From: JBBRVW01 sp038246545
GTDB taxonomy: Bacteria; Actinomycetota; Actinomycetes; JACCUZ01
DNA: 64,000 nucleotides
Assembly (NCBI GenBank): GCA_038246545.1
Contig: JBBRVW010000025.1
Coordinates: 4,330-68,329 of the forward strand
Direction of reading: 5' to 3'
The notes beneath the pieces are model-generated. The model did not search any database. It saw only the letters and a program-made list of their open reading frames with translations, and was not told where the DNA came from. A program made the translations under genes and the position numbers. This document shows, one piece after another, positions 42,395-50,399 of this stretch (the first letter of the stretch is position 1; each line of letters starts with the position of its first letter).

Positions 42395-42903
42395 ATGCTC
42401 GTGGGGATGCGACCGGCCGGTTGGCTGCGACTGGGCGCGGTGCTCATCGTGCTGGCCGGGTCTTCGCGATGCACGTCCTCGCGACCGGGCACCAGCCCGG
42501 GCCGATGCCGTCCGTCGCAGCGAGCGACTCGTCTCACGACGTAGCCGTCGTCGGCCACCGGCACCCGACCCGGCTTGCAACCGCCACGACTCCCGTCGTC
42601 CGGGCCGTCGCGATGCCCGCCGCGATGTCGTCCGCGGTGGGCGAGCTCGGATGCGGCGGGGTCTGCGCCGACCATGGCGTGAGGCGTGCGCCTGGCTGGC
42701 CGCACACCGGTGCGCACCTGCTCGACGTGTGTCTCGGGATCCTGCTGGCCGGCGCCCTCGCTGGACTTCTGCTGCTCGACGGTCGCCGCCGGCCCGGCGC
42801 CGCACGCGCGGTCCACCAGGTTGCCTGCACCCTGTCGCGGGTCGCCGCGGCCCGGCGACCCCGGCCGCCGTCGTTGGCCCAGCTCTGCGTGCTGCGCACC
42901 TGA
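42395..42903 (+). pseudogene. DUF6153-like protein, frame broken by one base
   Basis: From ATG 42395 the frame reads MLVGMRPAGWLRLGAVLIVL, a short basic start plus transmembrane helix, but the expected continuation FAMHVLATGHQ is in the next frame. Restoring one G in the run at 42458-42460 joins them. The rest, including CGGVCADHGV and LLDVCLGILLAGALAGLLLL, fits the DUF6153 layout of two membrane helices around a Cys/His-rich loop. It is followed by a DUF305 gene, a common neighbour of such copper- or redox-linked proteins. It is either a real pseudogene or a base-call error. Confidence 0.6.
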
Positions 42904-43014
42904 CAGCTCCACCGGACCGTCAGCACCGCTGACCTCGTCCGGCGTCAGGTCATGCGCGGGCACCCGATCGACGGGTGCCGCGTTCTCGCAGCCCAGACCC
43001 GAAGGACCTTCACG

Positions 43015-43692
43015 ATGATGCGCTCCACGCTCCGTACCCGCACGGCCGCCTTGGGTGGCGGCCTGCTCGTACTCACCCTGGTCCTCGCCGCGTGCGGTGA
43101 CGACTCCACCGCAGGCCCCGGCTCAGCGGGCACGAGCCCGACGAGCTCGTCGAGCGGCCCGGCGACCACCCCGTCCCCGACGCCGGCATCAGGGCCGCAC
43201 AACGATGCTGATGTCGCCTTTGCAACCGGCATGATCCCGCACCACGGTCAGGCAATCTTCATGGCGGAGCTCGCCGAGACGCGGGCGCAGGACCCCGCAG
43301 TGAAGGAGCTGGCCGCCGCCATCAAGGCCGCACAGGCCCCGGAGATCGCGCAGATGTCCGGCTGGCTCGTCGGGTGGGGCGCCGAGGTGCCCGACGCGGA
43401 CTCGATGGCGACGGGCATGGACCACGACATGGGCAGCATGGGCGGCGACGACTCCACCGGGTTGGGCGGGATGATGAGCGCCGACGACATGACGACGCTC
43501 GAGAACGCCGCCGGGACGGGCTTCGACCGGATGTGGCTGACTGGGATGGTCGCCCACCACGAGGGCGCGGTCGACATGGCGAAGGCGGAGCTGACGAAGG
43601 GTGCCAGCCCCGATGCGACGTCGCTCGCTCGGGCCATCATCTCGGCGCAGCAGGCCGAGATCCGCACCATGACCGAGCTGCTCGCCGGCTGA
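43015..43692 (+). CDS. DUF305 lipoprotein
   Basis: 225 residues with a lipobox (LVLTLVLAACGDD, Cys near 29) and a Ser/Thr/Pro linker. Two DUF305 halves follow: FATGMIPHHGQAIFMAELAE near 78 and WLTGMVAHHEGAVDMAKAEL near 182, each with the paired His of the ferritin-like family. Between them is a Met/Asp-rich loop (ATGMDHDMGSMGGDD), consistent with copper or silver binding. Tandem ATGs at 43015 and 43018; GAAGGA upstream. Confidence 0.88.
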   Translation: MMRSTLRTRTAALGGGLLVLTLVLAACGDDSTAGPGSAGTSPTSSSSGPATTPSPTPASGPHNDADVAFATGMIPHHGQAIFMAELAETRAQDPAVKELAAAIKAAQAPEIAQMSGWLVGWGAEVPDADSMATGMDHDMGSMGGDDSTGLGGMMSADDMTTLENAAGTGFDRMWLTGMVAHHEGAVDMAKAELTKGASPDATSLARAIISAQQAEIRTMTELLAG

Positions 43693-43712
43693 CAGTGCCC
43701 GCCTGACCGGTG

Positions 43713-43745
43713 CCGCGGTCGGCTCGTGCGCCGAGCCGACCGCGG
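43713..43745 (+). terminator. Hairpin downstream of the DUF305 gene
   Basis: A perfect 14-bp stem, CCGCGGTCGGCTCG against its complement, with a 5-base loop, 20 bp after the DUF305 stop. No T tract. Confidence 0.65.
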
Positions 43746-43919
43746 CGTCGCCGCCTCGGACCGATGACGTGACGGGTACGCGCCAGCGGGCGCCGCACTC
43801 CAAGCGCGCTGCAAGGCGGGCTCCACGACCGTTCCGGGTGGACCGCAGGTGCGCTGCCCGATGCTCCGTGGCGTCAGCACGACCGCCGGGCCGACGCCCA
43901 CTCCCCACGGAGGACCACC

Positions 43920-44207
43920 ATGCGTCAGCTCTCCCGCACCACCCGTCTGCGCGCGGCCGGCGCCGCACTGGCGCTGCTCGGATCGCTGGCCGTCACCGCG
44001 GCCACGGCGACCGCCCCGGCCAGTGCTCACGACGAGACCGAGGGCACGACCGCGAGCCGCGGCACCACCCCGCAGCAGCTGCCGGTCGTCCACCGGGCCA
44101 CCAAGAAGTGGACGACGACGTCCGCTGCCGAGGTTGCCGGATTCGCCGCGACCGACGAGTGTGTCGAGCTGCCCGGCTGTCGTCGTGGACCCACGGTCAG
44201 CTGCTGA
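43920..44207 (+). CDS. Small secreted protein, possibly truncated
   Basis: 95 residues: signal peptide (RAAGAALALLGSLAVTAATA, cleavage near ASAHD) and a short mature part with VHRATKKWTTTSAAEVAGFA and TDECVELPG, then CRRGPTVSC. The ATDECVELPG segment resembles part of a longer secreted family in which it is followed by a Gly/His-rich region; here the frame ends within 10 residues, so the gene may be a remnant. GGAGGA precedes the ATG. Function unknown. Confidence 0.5.
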   Translation: MRQLSRTTRLRAAGAALALLGSLAVTAATATAPASAHDETEGTTASRGTTPQQLPVVHRATKKWTTTSAAEVAGFAATDECVELPGCRRGPTVSC

Positions 44208-44252
44208 CGGAGTGCCGCTGAGCGGCCTGCCGTGCGGGGCGGACCGAGCCGT

Positions 44253-44939
44253 TCAGCCGCCGAACGCCTGCTGGTAGGCGGCGGTCAGCTGCGGGTCGGC
44301 CGGGCCGGAGAACCCGCAGCCGTTGACGGTGCCGTCGGTCGCGGCCACCAGGTACTGCGTGCCCCGGGTGAACTCGACCCCGTCGAGGGCGACCGACGTA
44401 TTACCGCCCGGCTGCGCGACGGTCACGACCTCCGCTCGCTGCTGAGCCGCGCTGCCGTTGTACCAGCGGTCCACGCTCAGGGTGACCTGCTCGTCCGTGA
44501 CACCGGTGACGGTGCCGGCGAACGCGACCGGCATGTCGCGCAGGAACTGCACGTCGAACTGGATGCAGGAGCCGGACACGGGGCCGGCGCCGCCGGGCGC
44601 GGTGAGCGCGACGGGCAGGACCGTGGGGGCGGGGTGGTCTGCTCCGCGTAGCGAGAGCGCGCCGGCGACACCGGCGGCGACGAGAACGAGCGCCGCGGCT
44701 GCCGCGAGCCAGCGGCCTGGACCGGACCGGTGCTCGTCGGGCACGAGCTGGTCGTCGGTGCCGCTGCTGGTGGTGGGGTTCTGGGTGGTGGCCATGATGA
44801 GCTCCTCGACGTGGGCCGCTGTCGGGTCCGGCGCGTGGGCGGGGCCACCCGGTCGGGTCGGGTCGAGGCCGGTGAGGCGGCCCCGCAGCGCGTTGTCGTC
44901 GCGCTGCCGGTCGCGGCCGTCCGGCTCGTGCCCGGTCAC
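44253..44939 (-). CDS. Membrane-anchored anti-sigma-like protein next to an ECF sigma gene
   Basis: 228 residues: a cytoplasmic N-terminus of about 80 residues (DNALRGRLTGLDPTRPGG and AAHVEELIMATTQ), one transmembrane helix (GRWLAAAAALVLVAAGVAGA, near 80-100) and an extracellular beta-rich domain with VTDEQVTLSVDRWYNGSAAQ and a C-terminal CGFSGPADP. The GTG overlaps the sigma stop by 4 bp. No zinc-binding HxxxCxxC motif is present, so anti-sigma activity is inferred from position and topology. A shorter start at ATG 44795 would lose the cytoplasmic part. Confidence 0.65.
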   Translation of the reverse strand: MTGHEPDGRDRQRDDNALRGRLTGLDPTRPGGPAHAPDPTAAHVEELIMATTQNPTTSSGTDDQLVPDEHRSGPGRWLAAAAALVLVAAGVAGALSLRGADHPAPTVLPVALTAPGGAGPVSGSCIQFDVQFLRDMPVAFAGTVTGVTDEQVTLSVDRWYNGSAAQQRAEVVTVAQPGGNTSVALDGVEFTRGTQYLVAATDGTVNGCGFSGPADPQLTAAYQQAFGG

Positions 44940-45553
44940 CGGGGTGCCTCCGTGTCTTCGTGCGGACCGTCCTGTCGAGCGGGTGTGTGTCCGGACGGCC
45001 CGGCAGTCTTTCCGGTGCGCTCCGGACCATCCGCCCCGTGGTCGTCGGTGGCGCCGAGCTGGTCCCGGAGCCGCTTGGTGGCGCGGTGCAGCCGGATGCT
45101 GGCGGCGTTCGCGGTGATGCCGAGAACGACTGCCATCTCGCGGGGCTCGAGCTGCTCCCACGCCCACAGCCGCAGGACGTCGCGATCGGTGCCGGACAGC
45201 GCGGCGAGCGCGGCGGACAGCGCCTGTTCGGGGCCGGCGTTCCCGCCGGTGGCCCAGACCGGCTCGGGATCGGGATGTGGCTGGGCGGCGAGACGGCGCA
45301 GCAGGCCGCGGCGACGTCCCTCGGCGCGACGAGCGTTCGCCAGGCAGCGGCGGGCGGCGCCGTAGCACCACGGCAGCGCCGCGACGGCGGGGACGTCGTC
45401 GAGGCGGCGCCACATCACCAGCAGCGTGTCGGCGAGGACGTCGTCGACGGCGGTGGGATCGGTGCGGCGCGCCAGGTACCGGCGCAGCGGGGCGTACGTC
45501 GCCCGGGCGAGCACGTCGAAGCGTGCCCGCCGCTCGGCGTCGCCGGAGCTCAC
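44936..45553 (-). CDS. ECF-type sigma-70 factor
   Basis: 205 residues. Region 2 reads RRYLARRTDPTAVDDVLADT near 25-45, and region 4 LSGTDRDVLRLWAWEQLEPR and NAASIRLHRATKRLRDQLGA near 120-170. A hydrophilic tail of about 35 residues ends in EDTEAPR. GTG start with GAGGG upstream. It is followed by the membrane protein through a GTGA overlap, the standard sigma/anti-sigma arrangement. Target promoters are unknown. Confidence 0.88.
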   Translation of the reverse strand: MSSGDAERRARFDVLARATYAPLRRYLARRTDPTAVDDVLADTLLVMWRRLDDVPAVAALPWCYGAARRCLANARRAEGRRRGLLRRLAAQPHPDPEPVWATGGNAGPEQALSAALAALSGTDRDVLRLWAWEQLEPREMAVVLGITANAASIRLHRATKRLRDQLGATDDHGADGPERTGKTAGPSGHTPARQDGPHEDTEAPR

Positions 45554-45618
45554 ACCCTCAGTGTGTCCGGCCACGGGTCGAGCCTTTCCTCGCCGCGCCC
45601 AGCCCGGAGTGGGTGGCG

Positions 45619-45656
45619 GGTGGTGCCCGGCGGCTGCGCCGCCGCCGGGCACCACC
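45619..45656 (-). terminator. Strong hairpin downstream of the metalloprotease gene
   Basis: A perfect 16-bp GC-rich stem (GGTGGTGCCCGGCGGC and its complement) with a 6-base loop, 17 bp after the protease stop and 65 bp before the sigma start on the same strand. Confidence 0.68.
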
Positions 45657-45673
45657 GACCGGTGGGCCGGCCG

Positions 45674-46438
45674 CTACGCCCAGGTGACGAACGTGACGAC
45701 GGACTGGCCACCGAGGTCCCGCACGTACGTCGAGTGCCCCGCCGTCCGGGAGCCCTCGACGCGTGTGCCCCAGGTCGACTCGTCGTTGCCGACCTTCGGC
45801 TTCCCCGGCTTGGTGGGCGCCGACGCCCCGACCGTGCTGGTCGAGTCGAGGTGGGAGTAGATGTTCACCAGCTGGTCGTAGTCGTGCTGGTTGGGGTGCT
45901 GGTTGGTCGACGGGTCGTTCGTGTAGTCCATGCAGGTGCCCAGGTTCGGGTTGGTGAAGTTCTCGTCCTGGTGGTCGAGCCCGAACGTGTGCCCGATCTC
46001 CTGGCAGGTCACCAGCTGCCGGTAGGCCGGGGTGTTGTACTGCGCCTGGGCGAAGTAGGTGTCGTTGAGCTTGACCGAGCCCTGGGTGATGTGGGTGCCG
46101 CCGGTGACGCTGATGGACGCGATGCCGAGCCAGCCGGTGTTCCCGTACGCGGCGTTGCACACCTGGACCATGCCGGCGGTCGCCTTGCAGGTGCGGGCGT
46201 TCCCGGGGCCGGCGACCACCTTCGTGTCGAGGACGGTGGACCTCGCCCAGTCCGTGGACGCCACCCCCAGGTAGGAGTCCCAGGCCGAGGTGACGTTGTC
46301 GCCGAGGGCGAGGGTGAACGGGTTCGCGGTGCGGGCCCAGTGGTAGCCGCCCCACGAGTGGTTGGCCTGAGCGGCAGCGGGGGTGAGCACGGTGGCCAGA
46401 GCCGCGGTGGCGGCGACGGCCAGGAGCTTGACACGCAT
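45674..46438 (-). CDS. Secreted snapalysin-like metalloprotease homologue
   Basis: 254 residues: signal peptide (KLLAVAATAALATVLTPAAA, cleavage near AQANH) then a metzincin-like domain. The zinc-site sequence is VTCQEIGHTFGLDHQDENF near 150: it keeps the catalytic Glu and the second and third ligands but has Gln for the first His of HExxHxxGxxH. C-terminal DNDPSTNQHPNQHDYDQL-like and Gly/Ser-rich parts follow. I recall related actinomycete proteins with the same Gln, so it may be a subfamily feature; activity is uncertain. Confidence 0.75.
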   Translation of the reverse strand: MRVKLLAVAATAALATVLTPAAAQANHSWGGYHWARTANPFTLALGDNVTSAWDSYLGVASTDWARSTVLDTKVVAGPGNARTCKATAGMVQVCNAAYGNTGWLGIASISVTGGTHITQGSVKLNDTYFAQAQYNTPAYRQLVTCQEIGHTFGLDHQDENFTNPNLGTCMDYTNDPSTNQHPNQHDYDQLVNIYSHLDSTSTVGASAPTKPGKPKVGNDESTWGTRVEGSRTAGHSTYVRDLGGQSVVTFVTWA

Positions 46439-46638
46439 GGGTCTCCTGGGTCGGGGTGTGGACGAAGTGGGGCAAATCTTGGCCGCCGCGCCCGAGGATG
46501 AGCAAGAGCTGACGCGTAAAGAGTCAGCCATTCCCGTGGCCGGTCGGCGCACCCGGAGTGCGACGATGACGCACCTCGTCCGACGGCGGACCAGGGCGGG
46601 ACCGTGTCCGGCCACGCCCTCCACACCCAAGGACATCC

Positions 46639-47060
46639 GTGCGCTTCCTCGGCAACATCCTCTGGTTGCTCATCGCCGGCCTGTGGCTGTCCCTCGGCTA
46701 CGTCGTCGCCGGCACATCAACTGCCTGTTCATCATCACCATCCCGTTCGGCATCGCGAGCTTCCGGCTCGCCGGCTACGCCCTGTGGCCGTTCGGCCGCA
46801 CCGTCGTCGCCAAGCCCTCGGCCGGTGTGGCCAGCGGCATCGGCAACGTCATCTGGTTCGTCGTCTCCGGCGTGTGGCTGGCCATCGGACACGTCATCGC
46901 CGGCGTCATCCTGTGCGTGACCGTCATCGGCATCCCGTTCGGCATCGCGAGCTTCAGGATGGCCGGCCTCGCGCTGTTCCCGCTGGGCAAGGACATCGTG
47001 CCGGCCCGCTACGCACACCAGGCCGCACCCGGTACGCAGGTCGTAGCCCCGCAGCACTGA
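46639..47060 (+). pseudogene. YccF-family membrane protein, frame broken by one base
   Basis: A GTG start with AAGGA five bases before reads RFLGNILWLLIAGLWLSLGY, the YccF N-terminus, but the rest (INCLFIITIPFGIASFRLAG and VTVIGIPFGIASFRMAGLAL) is in the next frame. Restoring one base near 46713 (GGCACATC to GGCATCATC) gives a normal two-repeat YccF protein of about 140 residues with four membrane segments. Either a recent pseudogene or a sequence error. Confidence 0.7.
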
Positions 47061-47608
47061 CTCGGCCACCCGCGCGGCCCGCGCAGTAGGCGCCGCCGAC
47101 CTGGACTGCTGGACACCGACCGGTTCCACCCCGTCGGCCCGTCGTCGACACTGCCTCGCGTGCCGGTCGGCCGACCCAGGTCGTCAGCTCCTGGGCCGTT
47201 CCCACTTCGGGTCGTCCATCAAACCAGGATCGAGGCGGGTCGCGGGACGGTGCGGTGACGTAGGCACGAGCGACCGCCCCTCCCAAGGTGTGGCCGTCGG
47301 CAGCAGAGGACACCCGCCCGACCTGCTCGCCGTCCCGGAAGACGGGCCGGCCCTGCGCAGTGCGGTCAGACCGCGCTGGTCGACCTGTGACGTCAGCGGC
47401 TCCGCCGTCCCGCCTGACCTGGTGCTTCGGGGAGCAGCGCGGGGCTCCGCACGGCCGCCCGGTCGTGCCGCGGACTGCACGACGCAGCAGTCGGACGGCG
47501 CGTCGCCGAAGGTCCTTGCCAAATGTTACCGGCGAGTAGCATCATGTTGTTACTGACGGGTAGGAAACCGTCGTCCGGTCACGTCGTACGGAAGGGCGCG
47601 CCCCCACC
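47061..47608. other. 548-bp non-coding gap before the acyl-CoA dehydrogenase gene
   Basis: Open frames exist on both strands but show no domain, signal peptide or Shine-Dalgarno and are Arg/Pro/Ser-rich as expected of non-coding GC-rich DNA. The last 90 bp are AT-richer and hold the promoter and operators of the downstream gene. I see nothing else. Confidence 0.6.
47526..47562. promoter_or_regulatory. Paired FadR/AcdR-like operators
   Basis: TTACCGGCGAGTA (47526-47538) and TTACTGACGGGTA (47550-47562) form a direct repeat of consensus TTACyGrCGrGTA spaced 24 bp, just over two helical turns. Each is an imperfect palindrome. TetR-family fatty-acid regulators in actinomycetes bind TTAC...GTAA-type sites before acyl-CoA dehydrogenase genes. 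Confidence 0.55.
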
Positions 47609-49450
47609 ATGGGCCACTACAAGAGCAACCTGCGCGACATCGAGTTCACCCTCTTCGAGGTCCTGGGGCGCCAGAAGATGCTCGGCACCGGTCCCTACGC
47701 CGAGGTCGACGAGGACACCGCGCGCAGCATCCTCGACGAGGTCGAGCGACTCGCGAGCGGCCCGCTGGCCGCCTCCCTGCTCGCGTCCGACCGCAACCCA
47801 CCGGTCTACGACCCGGCCACCCGCTCGGTGACGATGCCCGAGGAGTTCAGGAAGAGCTACCAGGCCTACATGGACGCCGAGTGGTGGCGGATGGACCTGC
47901 CGGAGGAGCTCGGCGGCACCGTCGTCCCGCCCTCGCTGCGCTGGGCCGTGGCCGAGCTGATCCTCGGCTCCAACCCGGCCGTGCACATGTACGCCTCGGG
48001 CATGGCGTTCGCCCACGTGGTCCACCGGCTCGGCACCCCGGAGCAGCGCAAGGTCGCCGAGCGGATGGTCGAGGGCCGCTGGGGCGCGACCATGGTGCTG
48101 ACCGAGCCCGATGCCGGCTCCGACGTCGGTGCCGGCCGCACGAAGGCGATCGAGCAGGCCGACGGCACCTGGCACATCGAGGGCGTGAAGCGCTTCATCA
48201 CCTCGGCCGAGCACGACATGTCCGAGAACATCGTGCACCTGGTGCTGGCCCGCCGCGAGGGCGCCGGACCCGGCACCAAGGGTCTCTCGCTGTTCATCGT
48301 GCCGAAGTTCCACTTCGACTGGGACACCGGCGCGCTGGGCGAGCGCAACGGCGCCTACGTCACCAACGTCGAGCACAAGATGGGCCTCAAGGCCTCCACC
48401 ACCTGCGAGGTCACCTTCGGCGAGAACGAGCCGGCCGTCGGCTGGCTCGTGGGCGAGGTGCACGACGGCATCGCGCAGATGTTCAAGATCATCGAGTTCG
48501 CGCGGATGATGGTCGGCACCAAGGCGATCGCCACGCTGTCCACCGGCTACCTCAACGCCCTCGAGTACGCCAAGACCCGCCAGCAGGGGCCGGACCTCAC
48601 CCAGATGACCAACAAGGCGGCGCCGCGCGTCACCATCACCCACCACCCGGACGTGCGCCGGTCGCTGATGACCCAGAAGGCCTACGCCGAGGGCATGCGC
48701 GCCCTGGCGCTCTACACCGCATCGATCCAGGACGAGGTCGCCCTCGCCGAGCACGCCGGCGACCAGGGCGACGCGTACGACCTGGCCGTACGCCTCAACG
48801 ACCTGCTGCTCCCGATCGTCAAGGGGTACGGCTCGGAGAAGTCCTACGAGCTGCTCGGCTCGCAGTCGCTGCAGACCTTCGGCGGGTCCGGCTACCTGCA
48901 GGACTACCCGCTCGAGCAGTACATCCGCGACGCCAAGATCGACACCCTCTACGAGGGCACCACCGCGATCCAGGGGATGGACTTCTTCTTCCGCAAGATC
49001 GTGCGGGACAAGGGCCAGGCGCTGACCAAGCTGATGACCGACATCCAGGAGTTCGCGAAGGGCGACGAGGGCAACGGCGCCCTCCAGGCCGAGCGCGACC
49101 TGCTGGCCAAGGCGCTCGAGGACGTGCAGGCCATCGTCGGCACGATGGTCGGCTCGCTGACCGCCTCCGCCGAGGAGGTCACCAACATCTACAAGGTCGG
49201 CCAGAACACCACCCGGCTGCTGCTCGCCTGTGGCGACCTCGTCGTGGCGTGGCTGCTGCTGCGCCAGGCCGCCGTCGCCACCCGCGCGCTGGAGGCGGGC
49301 GCCACCGGCAAGGACGCGGCGTTCTACCAGGGGAAGGTCGCGGCGGCCCGGTTCTTCGCCGCCCAGGTGCTGCCGCTGCTCACCGCGCAGAAGGCGGTCG
49401 CCGAGAGCATCGACAACTCCCTCATGGACCTGCCGGAGGACGCCTTCTAG
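47609..49450 (+). CDS. fadE: Acyl-CoA dehydrogenase with C-terminal extension (FadE type)
   Basis: 613 residues, the long form. It starts GHYKSNLRDIEFTLFEVLGR, a typical actinobacterial beginning. Motifs include MVLTEPDAGSDVGAGRTKAI near 165 (FAD/substrate), LFIVPKFHFDWDTGALGERN near 230, LGSQSLQTFGGSGYLQDYPL and IRDAKIDTLYEGTTAIQGMD near 440-455 (catalytic Glu region). The last about 130 residues are the acyl-CoA dehydrogenase C-terminal helical domain. First step of beta-oxidation of long acyl-CoA. Probably repressed by a TetR-type protein at the upstream sites. Confidence 0.94.
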   Translation: MGHYKSNLRDIEFTLFEVLGRQKMLGTGPYAEVDEDTARSILDEVERLASGPLAASLLASDRNPPVYDPATRSVTMPEEFRKSYQAYMDAEWWRMDLPEELGGTVVPPSLRWAVAELILGSNPAVHMYASGMAFAHVVHRLGTPEQRKVAERMVEGRWGATMVLTEPDAGSDVGAGRTKAIEQADGTWHIEGVKRFITSAEHDMSENIVHLVLARREGAGPGTKGLSLFIVPKFHFDWDTGALGERNGAYVTNVEHKMGLKASTTCEVTFGENEPAVGWLVGEVHDGIAQMFKIIEFARMMVGTKAIATLSTGYLNALEYAKTRQQGPDLTQMTNKAAPRVTITHHPDVRRSLMTQKAYAEGMRALALYTASIQDEVALAEHAGDQGDAYDLAVRLNDLLLPIVKGYGSEKSYELLGSQSLQTFGGSGYLQDYPLEQYIRDAKIDTLYEGTTAIQGMDFFFRKIVRDKGQALTKLMTDIQEFAKGDEGNGALQAERDLLAKALEDVQAIVGTMVGSLTASAEEVTNIYKVGQNTTRLLLACGDLVVAWLLLRQAAVATRALEAGATGKDAAFYQGKVAAARFFAAQVLPLLTAQKAVAESIDNSLMDLPEDAF

Positions 49451-49642
49451 CGCAGCCCGTCGACCCCGGACGGCAGCGTCGACACGCCAGATCGTCCGCT
49501 ACGGGGGGTTTTGTCCCGCGTCCGATCGGGTGCAGCCGGTGTGCGAGCGCCCGTCCCGGGTACCACTGCTCCCAGCGGCCGTCACCCGTCGGTTGCCCGG
49601 CTCGTCAGCCGCGCTCCCCGCGCACCACACCTGGAGGAACCC

Positions 49643-49861
49643 ATGGGCATCGGGGTCAGCATCTTCCTCATCGCCGTCGGCGCCATCCTCGCCTTCGCCG
49701 TGAACACGACCGTCTCCGGTCTCGACATCAACGTGATCGGCTACATCCTCATGATCGTCGGGGTGCTCGGTCTGATCATGACTGCGTTCATCTGGGGCCC
49801 GCGCAACCGCGCCCGGGGTGACGTGGTCGAAGAGCGCCGCGTCTACGACGACCGCGTCTAG
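49643..49861 (+). CDS. Small DUF6458-like membrane protein
   Basis: 72 residues with two transmembrane helices: GVSIFLIAVGAILAFAVNTT and INVIGYILMIVGVLGLIMTA, and a charged tail (VVEERRVYDDRV). GGAGGA lies 7 bp before the ATG. The layout and sequence match small actinobacterial DUF6458 proteins of unknown role. It is followed by a hairpin and a related gene. Confidence 0.8.
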   Translation: MGIGVSIFLIAVGAILAFAVNTTVSGLDINVIGYILMIVGVLGLIMTAFIWGPRNRARGDVVEERRVYDDRV

Positions 49862-49882
49862 CCGCACCGCACGGAGCTCGCC

Positions 49883-49913
49883 GGCCGGTGACCCGCACGT
49901 CGGGTCACCGGCC
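49883..49913. terminator. Hairpin between the two small membrane-protein genes
   Basis: A perfect 13-bp stem (GGCCGGTGACCCG and complement) with a 5-base loop, 21 bp after the first stop. It could end the first transcript or reduce read-through to the second gene. Confidence 0.62.
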
Positions 49914-49946
49914 GCAGCACGTCCGGAACTCGGAAAGGAGCAGCCC

Positions 49947-50294
49947 ATGACACGCCGGCGCGACCGCCGGGGCGGTCCACGGGTCGGCCGAGGGTCGATC
50001 AGCACCGCGCTCGTCCTCATGGCCGTGGGCGGCGTGCTCGCCATCGGAGTCAACCCGCCCACCGTCGTCGAGAAGTACCTCGACCTGCTGGACCTCGGTC
50101 TGATCCTGGTCTGGTCCGGCATCCTGCTCGTCGTGATGGAGGTCGTCATGACCCGACGGCCGCGCTCGGCCCGTCGGCCGCGCCGCTCGGCCTGGGACGA
50201 CCGCACCGACCAGTGGTACGAGCAGGACGTCCACCGGCCGGGCTACGCCGGCTGGACGACGAGGCTGCCCACCGTGCGCGACGAGGGTCGCTGA
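49947..50294 (+). CDS. Small two-helix membrane protein related to DUF6458
   Basis: 115 residues. After a basic start (RRRDRRGGPRVGRGS) come two membrane segments, STALVLMAVGGVLAIGVNPP and LDLGLILVWSGILLVVMEVV, then a basic and aromatic tail (DDRTDQWYEQDVHRPGYAGW). The first segment resembles that of the preceding gene, so the two may be distant paralogues. AAAGGAG is 7 bp before the ATG. Function unknown. Confidence 0.7.
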   Translation: MTRRRDRRGGPRVGRGSISTALVLMAVGGVLAIGVNPPTVVEKYLDLLDLGLILVWSGILLVVMEVVMTRRPRSARRPRRSAWDDRTDQWYEQDVHRPGYAGWTTRLPTVRDEGR

Positions 50295-50399
50295 CCGCCG
50301 AGTACGCCGACAGCTGGTACGCCGACGCGACGTAGAGCGTCGCCTCAGCCGCACCGATGCAGCGCGCCTCGCTCCCGAAGGCACCCGGAGGTCGTTGCT

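Noticed and set aside
47061..47522. Possible small genes on both strands in the gap before fadE
   Set aside because: No ribosome sites, no motifs and no signal peptides; composition is that of non-coding DNA.
50327..50343. Hairpin GCGACG-tagag-CGTCGC as a terminator
   Set aside because: A 6-bp stem is within chance for this base composition.
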